A stretch of DNA of 38,914 nt from Fibrobacterota bacterium (lineage in GTDB: Bacteria > Fibrobacterota > Chitinivibrionia > Chitinivibrionales > Chitinispirillaceae): contig PLTF01000070.1 of assembly GCA_003164335.1 (NCBI GenBank), positions 1 through 38,914 on the forward strand, read 5' to 3'. The translations under genes and the position numbers were made by a program. The number at the start of each line of letters is the position of its first letter. Position 1 is the stretch's first letter. Below are positions 1 to 7,861 of the stretch, piece after piece. The notes under the pieces were generated by a model. It had not been told where the DNA came from. It searched no databases and worked only from the letters and a program-made list of their open reading frames with translations.

Positions 1-74
1 CGGGGTGAGGTTCCCCCTTCCGCAGAAAGGGGTGCGTCGGAGACGCGGCTTTGCGGGCGCGGAGGCTTTGGCCA

Positions 75-101
75 GGGGGAACCGCCGCAGGCGGTTCCCC
101 C
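75..101. repeat. Perfect inverted repeat (palindromic extragenic element)
   Basis: Arms GGGGGAACCGCC and GGCGGTTCCCCC flank a 3-base loop, giving a 12-bp perfect stem. No T-tract follows, so it is not a typical terminator. The same element recurs in opposite orientation at 38877-38902 with an 11-bp stem, and a fragment GGTTCCCCC lies at 9-17. This looks like a dispersed extragenic palindromic repeat. A smaller hairpin (GCGTC-GGA-GACGC) lies just upstream, near 34-46. Confidence 0.75.
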
Positions 102-139
102 ACCGGAAACCACTAATCATCTACTCATAGGAGTCCATC

Positions 140-1033
140 ATGCCACAAACATCCATTATTAAAACCTGGGCAATGCAAGTCCGTGCGCCCTTCCTCCTCC
201 TCGCCGTCCTGCTTGTCGCCATCGGCGGCGCGGTTGCCTGGCACGACGGAATTTTCCACCTTGGCCGTTTTCTCCTCTGCCTTATCGGGATTGTTTCCGC
301 ACATGCTTCGGTCAATCTATTCAATGAGGTGTCCGATTTCAAGACCGGCATCGACCGCAACACCCGCCGGACTCCCTTTTCGGGAGGGAGCGGGAACCTG
401 CCCTCCGGAGCCACATCGCACCGTTCCGTGCTGACCGCCGCAATCCTGACGCTTGCGCTTTCCGCCGTTATCGGCCTTTACCTGACAATTGCAGCCGGGT
501 GGCTGGTGGCGCTGTTTGCGGTAATCGGCGGGGTTACCATCGTGGTCTATACGCCGCTCCTGGCGAAGTGGGGCATCGGCGAGGCGGCCGCCGGGCTCTC
601 GCTTGGGTCGCTCGTGGTCGCGGGAACCTACTACGCCATGATCGGCACCTTGACGCCACGGGTTTTGCTGCTCTCAGTGCCGCCGGGGATTCTCACGGCG
701 CTCCTGCTCCTGCTCAACGAATACCCCGATGTGGCTGCCGACCGGGAGGGAGGCCGGCGGCATCTGGTGATCCGGCTCGGGTACCGGGGAGCGTCGATGG
801 TCTATGCCGTGTCGCTGGCACTATCCTATGTCATTCTCATAGCCGGCGTAGCTGCCCGTCTTTTTCCCCTCCCCGCGCTTCTGGCCTGCCTGACCATTCC
901 CCTGAGCATCATTGTATCGAGAGATGCCTTCAGGTCAGGCGAAGATTTCAAGTACCTCATCCCCATGCTCGGGAAGAACGTGATGATCGTACTCGGCACG
1001 GACCTGCTCCTTGCGCTTGGGTATCTTGTTTAA
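140..1033 (+). CDS. UbiA-family prenyltransferase (MenA-like)
   Basis: Integral-membrane aromatic prenyltransferase that would attach a polyprenyl chain to a ring substrate, plausibly in menaquinone synthesis. The 297-aa protein is almost entirely hydrophobic with about eight or nine membrane segments. Both Asp-rich Mg2+/diphosphate-binding motifs of the family are visible: N62-E-V-S-D66 running to D72, and N193-E-Y-P-D197 with D201-R-E. The second loop resembles MenA/DHNA-prenyltransferase-like members more than UbiA proper. The start is set by AGGAG about 7 bases upstream of the ATG. The gene ends about 40 bases before rpiA on the same strand. The substrate cannot be fixed from sequence, and no other menaquinone gene is present in the window. 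Confidence 0.85.
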   Translation: MPQTSIIKTWAMQVRAPFLLLAVLLVAIGGAVAWHDGIFHLGRFLLCLIGIVSAHASVNLFNEVSDFKTGIDRNTRRTPFSGGSGNLPSGATSHRSVLTAAILTLALSAVIGLYLTIAAGWLVALFAVIGGVTIVVYTPLLAKWGIGEAAAGLSLGSLVVAGTYYAMIGTLTPRVLLLSVPPGILTALLLLLNEYPDVAADREGGRRHLVIRLGYRGASMVYAVSLALSYVILIAGVAARLFPLPALLACLTIPLSIIVSRDAFRSGEDFKYLIPMLGKNVMIVLGTDLLLALGYLV

Positions 1034-1071
1034 ACTGTCATAAGAGGAAGCGGTTCAACCGGAGGAGTGCC

Positions 1072-1797
1072 ATGGATAAACCCGATAAACGCGACCTGTT
1101 GAAGCGCGCTGCCGCCGAACGTGCCGTCGAATACGTCGAATCCGGCATGGTTGTGGGGCTCGGCGGAGGTACGACCGCCCTGTGGGCGATCAGAAAAATC
1201 GGCGATCTGGTGGAACAGGGAGCGCTGCGCAACATCGTCGGGATACCGGTCTCGTCAAATTCCGCCCGCGAAGCGGATAGCCGTCATGTTCCCCTCGCCA
1301 CGCTCGAAGAATATCCGGTAATCGACCTGACCATCGACGGCGCCGACGAGATAACTCCCGCCCTCGATCTCATCAAGGGCGGCGGCGGCGAGCTCCTCAG
1401 GGAAAAAATAGTGTCCCAGGCAACAAAGCGCAGGATTTTCGTGGCTGACGATTCGAAATTGTCGAGCGCTCTCGGGGAGCGCTTCCGCCTCCCGGTGGAG
1501 GTGATTCCATTCGGGTGGAGCTCCCAGTTCTCCTTCCTCCAATCGCTCAACGCAACGGTCACGGTGCGGCGCGGGCAGGACGGTTCGCCCTACCGTACCG
1601 ACCAGGGGAATATGATCCTCGATTGTAACTTCGGCAAAATTATCGATCCGCGCGGGCTGGCGCGTGTTCTGGAAAGCCGTGCGGGCATTGTGGAGCACGG
1701 GCTCTTTCTCGGCTTTGCGGATGAGGTGGTTGTCGCAGGAGAAGGCGGAATAAGGGTTTTTAAGAGTGAGAGAGGGAAAGATAAGGCGGAGGGTTGA
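1072..1797 (+). CDS. rpiA: Ribose-5-phosphate isomerase A
   Basis: Interconverts ribose 5-phosphate and ribulose 5-phosphate in the non-oxidative pentose phosphate pathway, in the cytoplasm. The 241-aa product shows the RpiA landmarks in order: phosphate-binding loop GLGGGTTA (29-36), DGADEI (89-94) with the two acidic residues, IKGGGGELLREK (101-112) with the catalytic Lys102 and Glu111 equivalents, VADDSK, and PVEVIPFGW. The reading frame is open far upstream, but family length and the strong GGAGGAG at 1061-1067 fix the ATG at 1072. The last dozen residues are charged and slightly longer than in typical RpiA. It probably shares a transcript with the upstream prenyltransferase, although the functions are unrelated. 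Confidence 0.95.
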   Translation: MDKPDKRDLLKRAAAERAVEYVESGMVVGLGGGTTALWAIRKIGDLVEQGALRNIVGIPVSSNSAREADSRHVPLATLEEYPVIDLTIDGADEITPALDLIKGGGGELLREKIVSQATKRRIFVADDSKLSSALGERFRLPVEVIPFGWSSQFSFLQSLNATVTVRRGQDGSPYRTDQGNMILDCNFGKIIDPRGLARVLESRAGIVEHGLFLGFADEVVVAGEGGIRVFKSERGKDKAEG

Positions 1798-1855
1798 GGG
1801 TCAGGCGTTGCTTCCTCTTTGGGTTACCTATTTGATCCTGAACTTGTCCAACTTT

Positions 1856-2191
1856 TCAATGAGTTGGTAATAATTGAGCTACTCCTATCATGCCAACAAA
1901 TACAAACAAGCTATTAACGTCAATGGTTGTTAGATGGCCTTTATGTTCTGCTGTCAAGATAGCTAATATTAATAAGAAAAACACAATAATTAGAAGCCTC
2001 GGCAAAGCAATTACTAAGAATGTCCTTGATATGCTCATTTTATTCGCCTTACAATCTATTCTGTTATAAAAACCATAATAAGAGGCAGGATTATTAATTG
2101 AAAACTCCTGACTCAACAAAAACCGACCATTCAATTCAATATAATAAAAATACTCCTGCACAATCAATATGCCAGCTTCACCAGTCGCCAT
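1856..2191 (-). CDS. Hypothetical small membrane protein, possibly truncated
   Basis: A 111-aa open frame in AT-rich DNA just beside the transposase relic. I recognise no family. The second half contains one or two strongly hydrophobic stretches (roughly residues 57-80 and 93-108), so it would be a membrane protein. Its proposed start lies where the degraded left end of the insertion sequence begins, so the N-terminus may be artificial. Codon and base use differ from the GC-rich genes on either side, as expected for acquired or decaying DNA. It could be non-coding. Confidence 0.3.
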   Translation of the reverse strand: MATGEAGILIVQEYFYYIELNGRFLLSQEFSINNPASYYGFYNRIDCKANKMSISRTFLVIALPRLLIIVFFLLILAILTAEHKGHLTTIDVNSLFVFVGMIGVAQLLPTH

Positions 2192-3129
2192 GCTATTAAA
2201 TCCAGGATATAGTTATCTGTCGCCCAACTCATGGACTATTTCCACTACTACGAATTCAACAAATGTGTCAAACGATACGATGGCGATTACAAAGTCAAAG
2301 ACTTTTCATGCCTCAAGCAATTTCTCATTATGGTATTTGCTCAACTAACCTATCGAGAAAGTCTCCGGGACATCCAAACATGTTTTCGAGCCTTAAAGGC
2401 AAAGCTTTACCATGTCGGAATCCATGGGGAGGTAGCACGTAATACATTGGCAAATGCCAACATTCATCGCGATTGGCGCATCTATGCCGATTTTGCTTTG
2501 GTGCTTATCGGAATTGCTCGACAATTATATATCAAAGACGATTTCGGCATCCAACTCAAAGATATGGTTTATGCTTTAGATTCGACTACTATCGATCTCT
2601 GCCTTTCACTTTTTCCCTGGGCACCATTCCGCGAGCACAAAGCAGCCATCAAAATGCATACTCTTTTAGACCTGCGCGGAAATATTCCCGTATTTATTTG
2701 GATCAGTACTGGCAAGGTCCACGACATCAATGTGCTGGACAACATGATAATAGAACCAGGCGCTTACTATATCGTAGATCGAGGCTATCTGGATTTCTTA
2801 CGACTTCACAAAATTCACCTGTCGCAAGCATTCTTCATCACTCGGACGAAAACAAACACACGCCTTCATCGCGTATGTTCTCATCCGGTCGATATGGATT
2901 CCGGAGTTTTATGAGACCAAACCGTCTCGCTCACCGGGTTCTATTCCGTCCAGGAATACCCGGAAAAAACTCCGGCGCATAAAATTTTACGACAAAGAAA
3001 TCAAGAAGCATCTGACTTTTTTAACGAACAATCTGTTTTTCAAATGGATCAAACAACAGTTACGAATCAAGGCTTTTTATGGCACAACCGAGAATGCCGT
3101 GAAAACATAAATTTGGATAGCCATTTCGA
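2190..3129 (+). pseudogene. Decayed IS4-family transposase (DUF4372-type)
   Basis: DDE transposase relic of the IS4 group whose N-terminus carries DUF4372. The intact core (2231-2914) reads AQLMDYF, YKVKDFSCLKQFL, QLTYRESLRDI, LDSTTIDL (first Asp) and YIVDRGYLDF (second Asp). At least four lesions are visible. A frameshift near 2205-2215 separates the likely start from the body. An in-frame TGA lies at about 2912. One extra A in the A-run near 2965 shifts frame, since the next frame continues as RRIKFYDKEIKKHLTFLTNN. A deletion of about 20 codons then joins TNNLF directly to FKWIKQ, removing the segment expected to hold the catalytic Glu. A TAA follows after ENAVKT. It cannot encode an active enzyme. 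No terminal inverted repeats were identified. Confidence 0.85.
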
Positions 3130-3167
3130 CTAAAGTAAATAGCGGCTAACCCCAGCATTAAGTTACC

Positions 3168-3202
3168 CGAATTTTTTTTATAGTTACCCGCGATACAATC
3201 AA
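3168..3202. repeat. Short direct repeat in insertion-sequence debris
   Basis: The 9-mer AGTTACCCG occurs twice about 20 bases apart around a T-run. The stretch 3130-3387 contains no gene. It is AT-rich and probably represents ends of one or more degraded insertion sequences between the transposase relic and the HPr gene. Confidence 0.4.
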
Positions 3203-3387
3203 AGCCCATGCCGAAGCGTAATAAAATCGTTAACCCTGCAAGGGAAACTCATCAACAACTAATAGTTCGATTGTAGAGTACTTGAAACACTTGGCCACTT
3301 CATCCGGTCTAACTATGGGAGAATGAAAATTAACGTCCGTCGTTTCATTTTAAATATCCCAAATCAATCCAACGAAAGCAGCATCCC

Positions 3388-3654
3388 ATGGTACGAAAAA
3401 AAGTCATAGTGCGCGATATCCACGGTCTTCATCTCCGGCCCGCCGCAAGGATCGTCAAAGCATGTCTGGGCATGGACAGCAATGTCACCCTCCGTAAGGG
3501 CACCAGAAATGCGAACGGTCGCTCGATCCTCGAACTTCTCCTCCTTGACGCCGAATCCGGCAGCGAGGTCGAAATCGTCGCCGAGGGCAGGGAAGCCGAG
3601 ATCGCCTTGAAGAAGGTCACCGGATTTTTTGAAGAGGTCTGCGTGGTTCCGTAG
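3388..3654 (+). CDS. ptsH: HPr-family phosphocarrier protein
   Basis: Small cytoplasmic phosphocarrier of the phosphotransferase system, or of its regulatory branch. The 88-aa protein has the HPr fold signature: active-site His15 in GLHLRPAA, and the regulatory serine at exactly position 46 in GRSILELLLL. The length is standard. Conservation of Ser46 suggests control by an HPr kinase/phosphorylase, but neither that kinase, enzyme I nor any sugar-specific EII gene is in the window. It could serve a regulatory PTS rather than sugar uptake. It is the first intact gene after the insertion-sequence debris and is followed by ftsX on the same strand after about 200 bases. Confidence 0.9.
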   Translation: MVRKKVIVRDIHGLHLRPAARIVKACLGMDSNVTLRKGTRNANGRSILELLLLDAESGSEVEIVAEGREAEIALKKVTGFFEEVCVVP

Positions 3655-3850
3655 GTTCTGCCTGAGGACCTGCCGCAATATCCCCTTCAGCGCTCTTCAG
3701 CACAGTACCAAAAGCCTCTTCCCGGCATACCAGGGCTTCCCTCTTCTGCCCTCCCCGTCTCGAAGAGTATTTTCATTGTCCCAAGCGGATCCGATAATTA
3801 AATCCCTTTATGACCGCGAACTTTCATGGGAACGCGATAAGATCCAGATA

Positions 3851-4726
3851 ATGAGCTCATTCCGTTTCTGCCTGCGCGAAGGCGCCGATTGCTTTATCCA
3901 CCCCACCGCGGCTACATTCGCCTCGCTTGCCACCATTGCGGCAATGCTTCTGCTCGCCAGCGTCATGACCGCCGGGGTATTCAATGCAAAAAAGTTTCTC
4001 GATTCGGCCGAAGGGAAGGCCGAAGTTGTCGTTTATGTCAATGACGCGATCGCGGCGGACTCCGGTGCGCTCAAAACCCTTGCGCTCGCGATCCGCAGTC
4101 TGCCGCAGACCGGCACCGCAACGCTCATTACCAGGCAGGCGGCATGGGATCGCTTTGCCGCCCTTTACGGCAAGGAGATGCTCAGCGCCGTGGACGCGAA
4201 CCCCTTTCCGGTATCGTTTGAATTATCCCTTAAGCCGGGCTACCAGGCGCCCGGCGAAGCGGCTGCCGCACTCCAGAGCGAAATAATGACCCTTGGCGGC
4301 GTCGAATCCGTCCGGTACGCGGGGGAGTGGCTGACGTTTCTTGCCCGCTGCCGCCGGTATTTCCTTATCGGGGTGATCGCCCTTGCCTCGGTCCTCTTTA
4401 TCGCCCTGTTTACAACCATCTCCAATGCGGTCCAGCTGACCGCATCGAGCCGCAGGGAGGATATCAGGGCCATGCGGCTGGTCGGCGCCACGCGTTTTAC
4501 CATTGCCATGCCCTTCATCATTGAAGGGATGTTGCAGGGGCTTGCCGGAGGCATCATCGGTGAGGGCGGATTCTGCCTTATCCGGATTCTCTTTCATTAT
4601 GAGCGATCTCTCCGGCTGGTGCCGATACTCTGGGGGCCGCCGCTCATGCCGGTCCTCTTTCTTCTACTCGGGGTGGTATTCGGTTGGATTGGAAGCATTT
4701 TCGCCGCTCGCCGCTTTCCGGCATAG
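3851..4726 (+). CDS. ftsX: Cell-division ABC-transporter-like permease FtsX
   Basis: Membrane subunit of FtsEX, which at the septum couples ATP hydrolysis in FtsE to activation of peptidoglycan amidases through a periplasmic coiled-coil partner. From this start the protein is 291 aa with four hydrophobic segments: one near residues 20-45, then an extracellular domain (about 46-165, including NPFPVSFEL), then three C-terminal helices. The FtsX hallmark RREDIRAMRLVGAT lies between helices 2 and 3. The frame is open upstream to 3629, but those residues do not resemble FtsX, and 3851 gives the usual short cytoplasmic leader. The ribosome-binding site is weak. ftsE, normally immediately upstream, is absent and HPr occupies its place. 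The next gene overlaps and encodes the expected EnvC-like partner. Confidence 0.9.
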   Translation: MSSFRFCLREGADCFIHPTAATFASLATIAAMLLLASVMTAGVFNAKKFLDSAEGKAEVVVYVNDAIAADSGALKTLALAIRSLPQTGTATLITRQAAWDRFAALYGKEMLSAVDANPFPVSFELSLKPGYQAPGEAAAALQSEIMTLGGVESVRYAGEWLTFLARCRRYFLIGVIALASVLFIALFTTISNAVQLTASSRREDIRAMRLVGATRFTIAMPFIIEGMLQGLAGGIIGEGGFCLIRILFHYERSLRLVPILWGPPLMPVLFLLLGVVFGWIGSIFAARRFPA

Positions 4727-5910
4727 TCGGGCTGACCGTTCTCTCGCTTGTCCTCGTTGCCGGCGCCGGGGGCAGGGCGGATCGTATCGCAGCGGGTGAC
4801 GAAGGTGAGATCAGGGGGAAGACCGATGCCCTTGACTCCGTTCGCACCGAAATCGACTCCCGGCGCAGGAAAATCCGCGAGCTCGAAAAGGCTGAGGGGA
4901 GTACCCTCGACCGTCTCCACTATCTGGAGGCCAATATTGCGGCATCCCGGCACTACCTGCTCCTGCTCTCACAAAAAATCGATTCCACCGGAGCCGCTGT
5001 CCGGCTCATCGGCGACTCCCTTGAAAAGGCCGGAGCCGAGCTTGCCGACCGGCGGCGGCTCATGCGAGAGCGGTTGCGCCGGGCATATATGGTCCCCCGT
5101 GAATCGCAGCTCATGGTCTTTTTCATGGCGCGAAGCCCAGCCGAAGCGATTCAGCGGGCTCGCTACCTTGAGGCGGTGCATGCTTACGACTGTGGCCTTG
5201 CCGAAAAAATAGGGATTGAGCAGACGAATTTTAACACCCAGAAGGCCCTGGGCGAGGCAAGACGCACCGAGCTGGCGGAACTGCTTGACGAAAAGACCGG
5301 CGAAAAGGACCAGCTGGTGCAGGAGGAGGCCCAGCGACGCGCGATCGTCAAGGATATCCGTTCAAAGAAGAAGGCCTATCTCGCCAAAATCGCCGAGCTT
5401 GAGGTTGCCCGGAAGGAACTGGACCGGGTGATCAAGGTACTCGAACAGAAGCATCGGTACGCCGCTCCCCGTAAGCACCCGCTGCCGGGAGCTCCGGCTG
5501 CGGGCTTTGAAAAGTTGAAGGGCGACCTTCCCTGGCCTGTCGAGGGACCGGTTCTGGCCCGCTTCGGCAAAATTGTTCACCCGGTCTACAAAACGGTGAT
5601 CACCAATAACGGCATCGATATCGGAGCTGCCGAGGGTCAGGGGGTGAAGTGCATCGCCGAGGGCTCAGTACTCTACACCGGATCCATGCGCGGACTCGGA
5701 AGGCTCGTCATAGTCGATCATGGAAACGGCTACCTGACGGTTTATGCCGATCTGGAACAGATCGGCGTTGCGACCGGACAGAAGGTTGAGGCCGGCACCG
5801 TTGTCGGCAAGGCAGGCGAGGCAACCGGGGAAAACGGTGTGCAGGTACACTTCGAAATTCGCAAATCGACCGACTCTCTCGATCCCCAGCAGTGGCTCTC
5901 CCGGCGATAA
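4684..5910 (+). CDS. envC: EnvC-like murein hydrolase activator (coiled coil plus degenerate LytM domain)
   Basis: Predicted periplasmic activator of cell-separation amidases, recruited by FtsX. The 408-aa protein has a signal peptide or anchor (about 8-31), a long charged coiled coil (about 40-260), and a C-terminal M23/LytM domain (about 285-405). The domain lacks zinc ligands: the HxGxD motif reads NNGID (Asn308 for His), and the usual YAHL reads YADL (Asp356 for His). HGNGY (His346) and HFE (His389) remain. As in EnvC, it should therefore regulate rather than cleave peptidoglycan. No ATG is available near the expected start. I use TTG at 4684, which overlaps ftsX by 43 bases and implies translational coupling. 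Confidence is high for the family and moderate for the exact start. Confidence 0.88.
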   Translation: MDWKHFRRSPLSGIVGLTVLSLVLVAGAGGRADRIAAGDEGEIRGKTDALDSVRTEIDSRRRKIRELEKAEGSTLDRLHYLEANIAASRHYLLLLSQKIDSTGAAVRLIGDSLEKAGAELADRRRLMRERLRRAYMVPRESQLMVFFMARSPAEAIQRARYLEAVHAYDCGLAEKIGIEQTNFNTQKALGEARRTELAELLDEKTGEKDQLVQEEAQRRAIVKDIRSKKKAYLAKIAELEVARKELDRVIKVLEQKHRYAAPRKHPLPGAPAAGFEKLKGDLPWPVEGPVLARFGKIVHPVYKTVITNNGIDIGAAEGQGVKCIAEGSVLYTGSMRGLGRLVIVDHGNGYLTVYADLEQIGVATGQKVEAGTVVGKAGEATGENGVQVHFEIRKSTDSLDPQQWLSRR

Positions 5911-5925
5911 GGGTGGGGGAGTTTG

Positions 5926-7053
5926 ATGTATTTTACTATAATGTTTACCCTCTCCTGGCCTCATTGCATCGGGCAGAGCCGCATCAAGGAGGTCCTTGAA
6001 GCGGCGATTGCCAACCAGTCACTGGGACACGCATACCTGTTTTCAGGGGATGAGGGAGCCGGCAAATTTGCCGCTGCGCTCGATGTAGCGCTATCGCTCC
6101 TGTGCGAAAACACTGCAGAGCGGCCCTGCCTTGCATGCCCTTCCTGCAAAAAAGTACTGGATTACTCACACCCGGATTTTCACCTTATTATGCCGGTAAT
6201 CCTCAGCACTGAGCATAAGAGCGAGGGCGATCTGAATGCAAAAGGCTGGGCCGTTATCGCCGAACGCGCGCTGGGGAGAATCCGCGACCCGTATGCGGCG
6301 CCCGACCGCTCAAAGGCGCCCACCATTCCCGTCGACTGGATCCGCGAGGTAACCCATACGATCCGCGGCGGCTCCTATAGCGGCGGCATGAATGTGGCAA
6401 TTCTCGACGGGGTGGACAGCCTCAAGGCGGAATCGGCGAACAGCATGCTGAAAATCCTCGAAGAGCCGCCTCCCGGTACCGTTCTCCTTCTGTTGACAGA
6501 TCGGATTAGCGATGTGCTGCCGACCATTGTTTCACGGTGCCAGATCGTGCGCTTTGCCTGGCTTTCGTCCGACGAGATCCGGGCAGAGCTGGTCCGCCGC
6601 TTCGGCGGGGATGCCGGGGAGATGGACGGCAGCATTGCCGATACCGGTTCGCTCGGCAAGTCGCTCGAACTCTTCAGGAACCCGGCCGCCGGGGTGATCG
6701 CGGATGCCGCGGCCTTCCTGGATCTCTGCGGTGAGGGCAGCTGGATGGAGATAGCGAACCGGATCGATGAAATGGTCGACTGGAAGGATCTCGCCCGGTA
6801 CGAAAAATTCTTCGCTGCAATTATGGACCTGGTCCGTGAAGCATTCCTGCAGGAACTGCCGGCGAGTGGGAACGTATTTTTAGCGAAACCTGCATGGCGG
6901 GCCCGGAAATCGCTCACGCACGCGCAGGTTGCCGCAATACTTGAAATATGCGGCAGGTCGATTGTCGCGGTGCGGGGGTACGCCGGCATCCTGCTGGTGC
7001 TCTCGAACGGCGCCATTGCATTATCGGAGGTATTTGGTGGCAAAAAACAGTAA
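5926..7053 (+). CDS. holB: DNA polymerase III delta-prime subunit
   Basis: Clamp-loader subunit that helps open and load the beta sliding clamp. The 375-aa product has the AAA+ clamp-loader layout: GHAYLFSGDEGAGK with a P-loop at 41-47, a zinc-binding cluster (Cys60, Cys68, Cys71, Cys74), a sensor region around LLLLTDR, and the SRC motif in IVSRCQIVRF. The ATG at 5926 has a G-rich ribosome-binding site 6 bases upstream. A TTG at 5923 and an ATG at 5941 are alternatives. It is followed by ricT with a 17-base overlap, the same holB-ricT order as in Bacillus, which supports both assignments. It heads a compact run through argH. Confidence 0.93.
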   Translation: MYFTIMFTLSWPHCIGQSRIKEVLEAAIANQSLGHAYLFSGDEGAGKFAAALDVALSLLCENTAERPCLACPSCKKVLDYSHPDFHLIMPVILSTEHKSEGDLNAKGWAVIAERALGRIRDPYAAPDRSKAPTIPVDWIREVTHTIRGGSYSGGMNVAILDGVDSLKAESANSMLKILEEPPPGTVLLLLTDRISDVLPTIVSRCQIVRFAWLSSDEIRAELVRRFGGDAGEMDGSIADTGSLGKSLELFRNPAAGVIADAAAFLDLCGEGSWMEIANRIDEMVDWKDLARYEKFFAAIMDLVREAFLQELPASGNVFLAKPAWRARKSLTHAQVAAILEICGRSIVAVRGYAGILLVLSNGAIALSEVFGGKKQ

Positions 7054-7861
7054 AATCGTTGAAGTCCTTTTCAAGGGTGAACGTCGCGCCATCTATCGCG
7101 ACCGGAACGAAATCGATATTAAAGAAGGGGAATATGTGATTGTGGAGGCCGAGCGCGGGCAGGACATGGGCGCCGCATCCACCATCGGCGCGCTCGTGAA
7201 GCTCAAGCGCGGCAAGGGGGAAACCCGGAGCATCATCCGCAAGGCGGTGCCCGAAGACCTCGAAACACTCGCGAGGAACAAGGAGAAGGAGAAAAACGCC
7301 TTCAAGGTCTGCAAGGAAAAGATCCGGGAATACCGGCTCGACATGAAGCTCGTGGATGTCGAGATGCAGTTCGACGGCAGCAAGATCACCTTCTACTTTA
7401 CCGCTGCGCAGCGTATCGATTTCCGTGAACTCGTCAAGGAGCTCGCTTCGGTCTACAGGACACGGATAGAACTGCGCCAGATCGGCGTTCGCGACGAGGC
7501 GAAGCGGATCTGCGGCCTGGGCATCTGCGGCCGCAAGCAGTGCTGCAGCGCCTTTTTAAACGAGTTCGAGCAGATAACGACCCAGATGGCGAAGGACCAG
7601 CAGCTTGCCCTCAACCCGGTCAAGATCTCCGGGAACTGCGGCCGCCTCCTCTGCTGCCTGCGCTATGAGGACAGCCTCTACCTCGACCTGTTCAAGTCCT
7701 TCCCTGAACTCGGCTCAACGATACGGCTCGCAGGAAAAAGGGGAACCCTGACATTTATCAATATTTTCACGGAAAAGGGGCTCCTGCGGTTCGAGGACGG
7801 CTCGCAGGAGTGGCTGACATCCGATGATATCAAGAAGGGGACGCTCGAACATGTCGCCTGA
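7037..7861 (+). CDS. ricT: RicT/YaaT-like PSP1-domain protein
   Basis: PSP1-domain protein of the RicT (YaaT) family. In Bacillus, RicT forms a complex with RicA and RicF that carries Fe-S clusters and influences RNase Y and phosphorelay activity; that role is inferred here only from homology. The 274-aa protein contains the family's cysteine-rich centre, CGLGICGRKQCC followed by GNCGRLLCC, likely Fe-S ligands. Translation starts at GTG 7037, placed 6 bases after CGGAGG, inside the end of holB. The stop overlaps the metG start by 11 bases. No ricA or ricF homologue is visible here. Confidence 0.88.
   Translation: MAKNSKIVEVLFKGERRAIYRDRNEIDIKEGEYVIVEAERGQDMGAASTIGALVKLKRGKGETRSIIRKAVPEDLETLARNKEKEKNAFKVCKEKIREYRLDMKLVDVEMQFDGSKITFYFTAAQRIDFRELVKELASVYRTRIELRQIGVRDEAKRICGLGICGRKQCCSAFLNEFEQITTQMAKDQQLALNPVKISGNCGRLLCCLRYEDSLYLDLFKSFPELGSTIRLAGKRGTLTFINIFTEKGLLRFEDGSQEWLTSDDIKKGTLEHVA

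Noticed and set aside
499-1071. Upstream extension of the rpiA reading frame
   Set aside because: It overlaps the prenyltransferase out of frame, does not resemble RpiA, and the ATG at 1072 has a strong ribosome-binding site.
3215-3310. Minus-strand stretch reading like an IstB-type ATPase strand (TIELLVVDEF)
   Set aside because: Only about 30 codons without start or conserved P-loop; too short to support beyond insertion-sequence debris.
3629-3850. N-terminal extension of ftsX, or a truncated ftsE
   Set aside because: The extension has no FtsX character, and no Walker A, signature or Walker B motif of FtsE is present in any frame.
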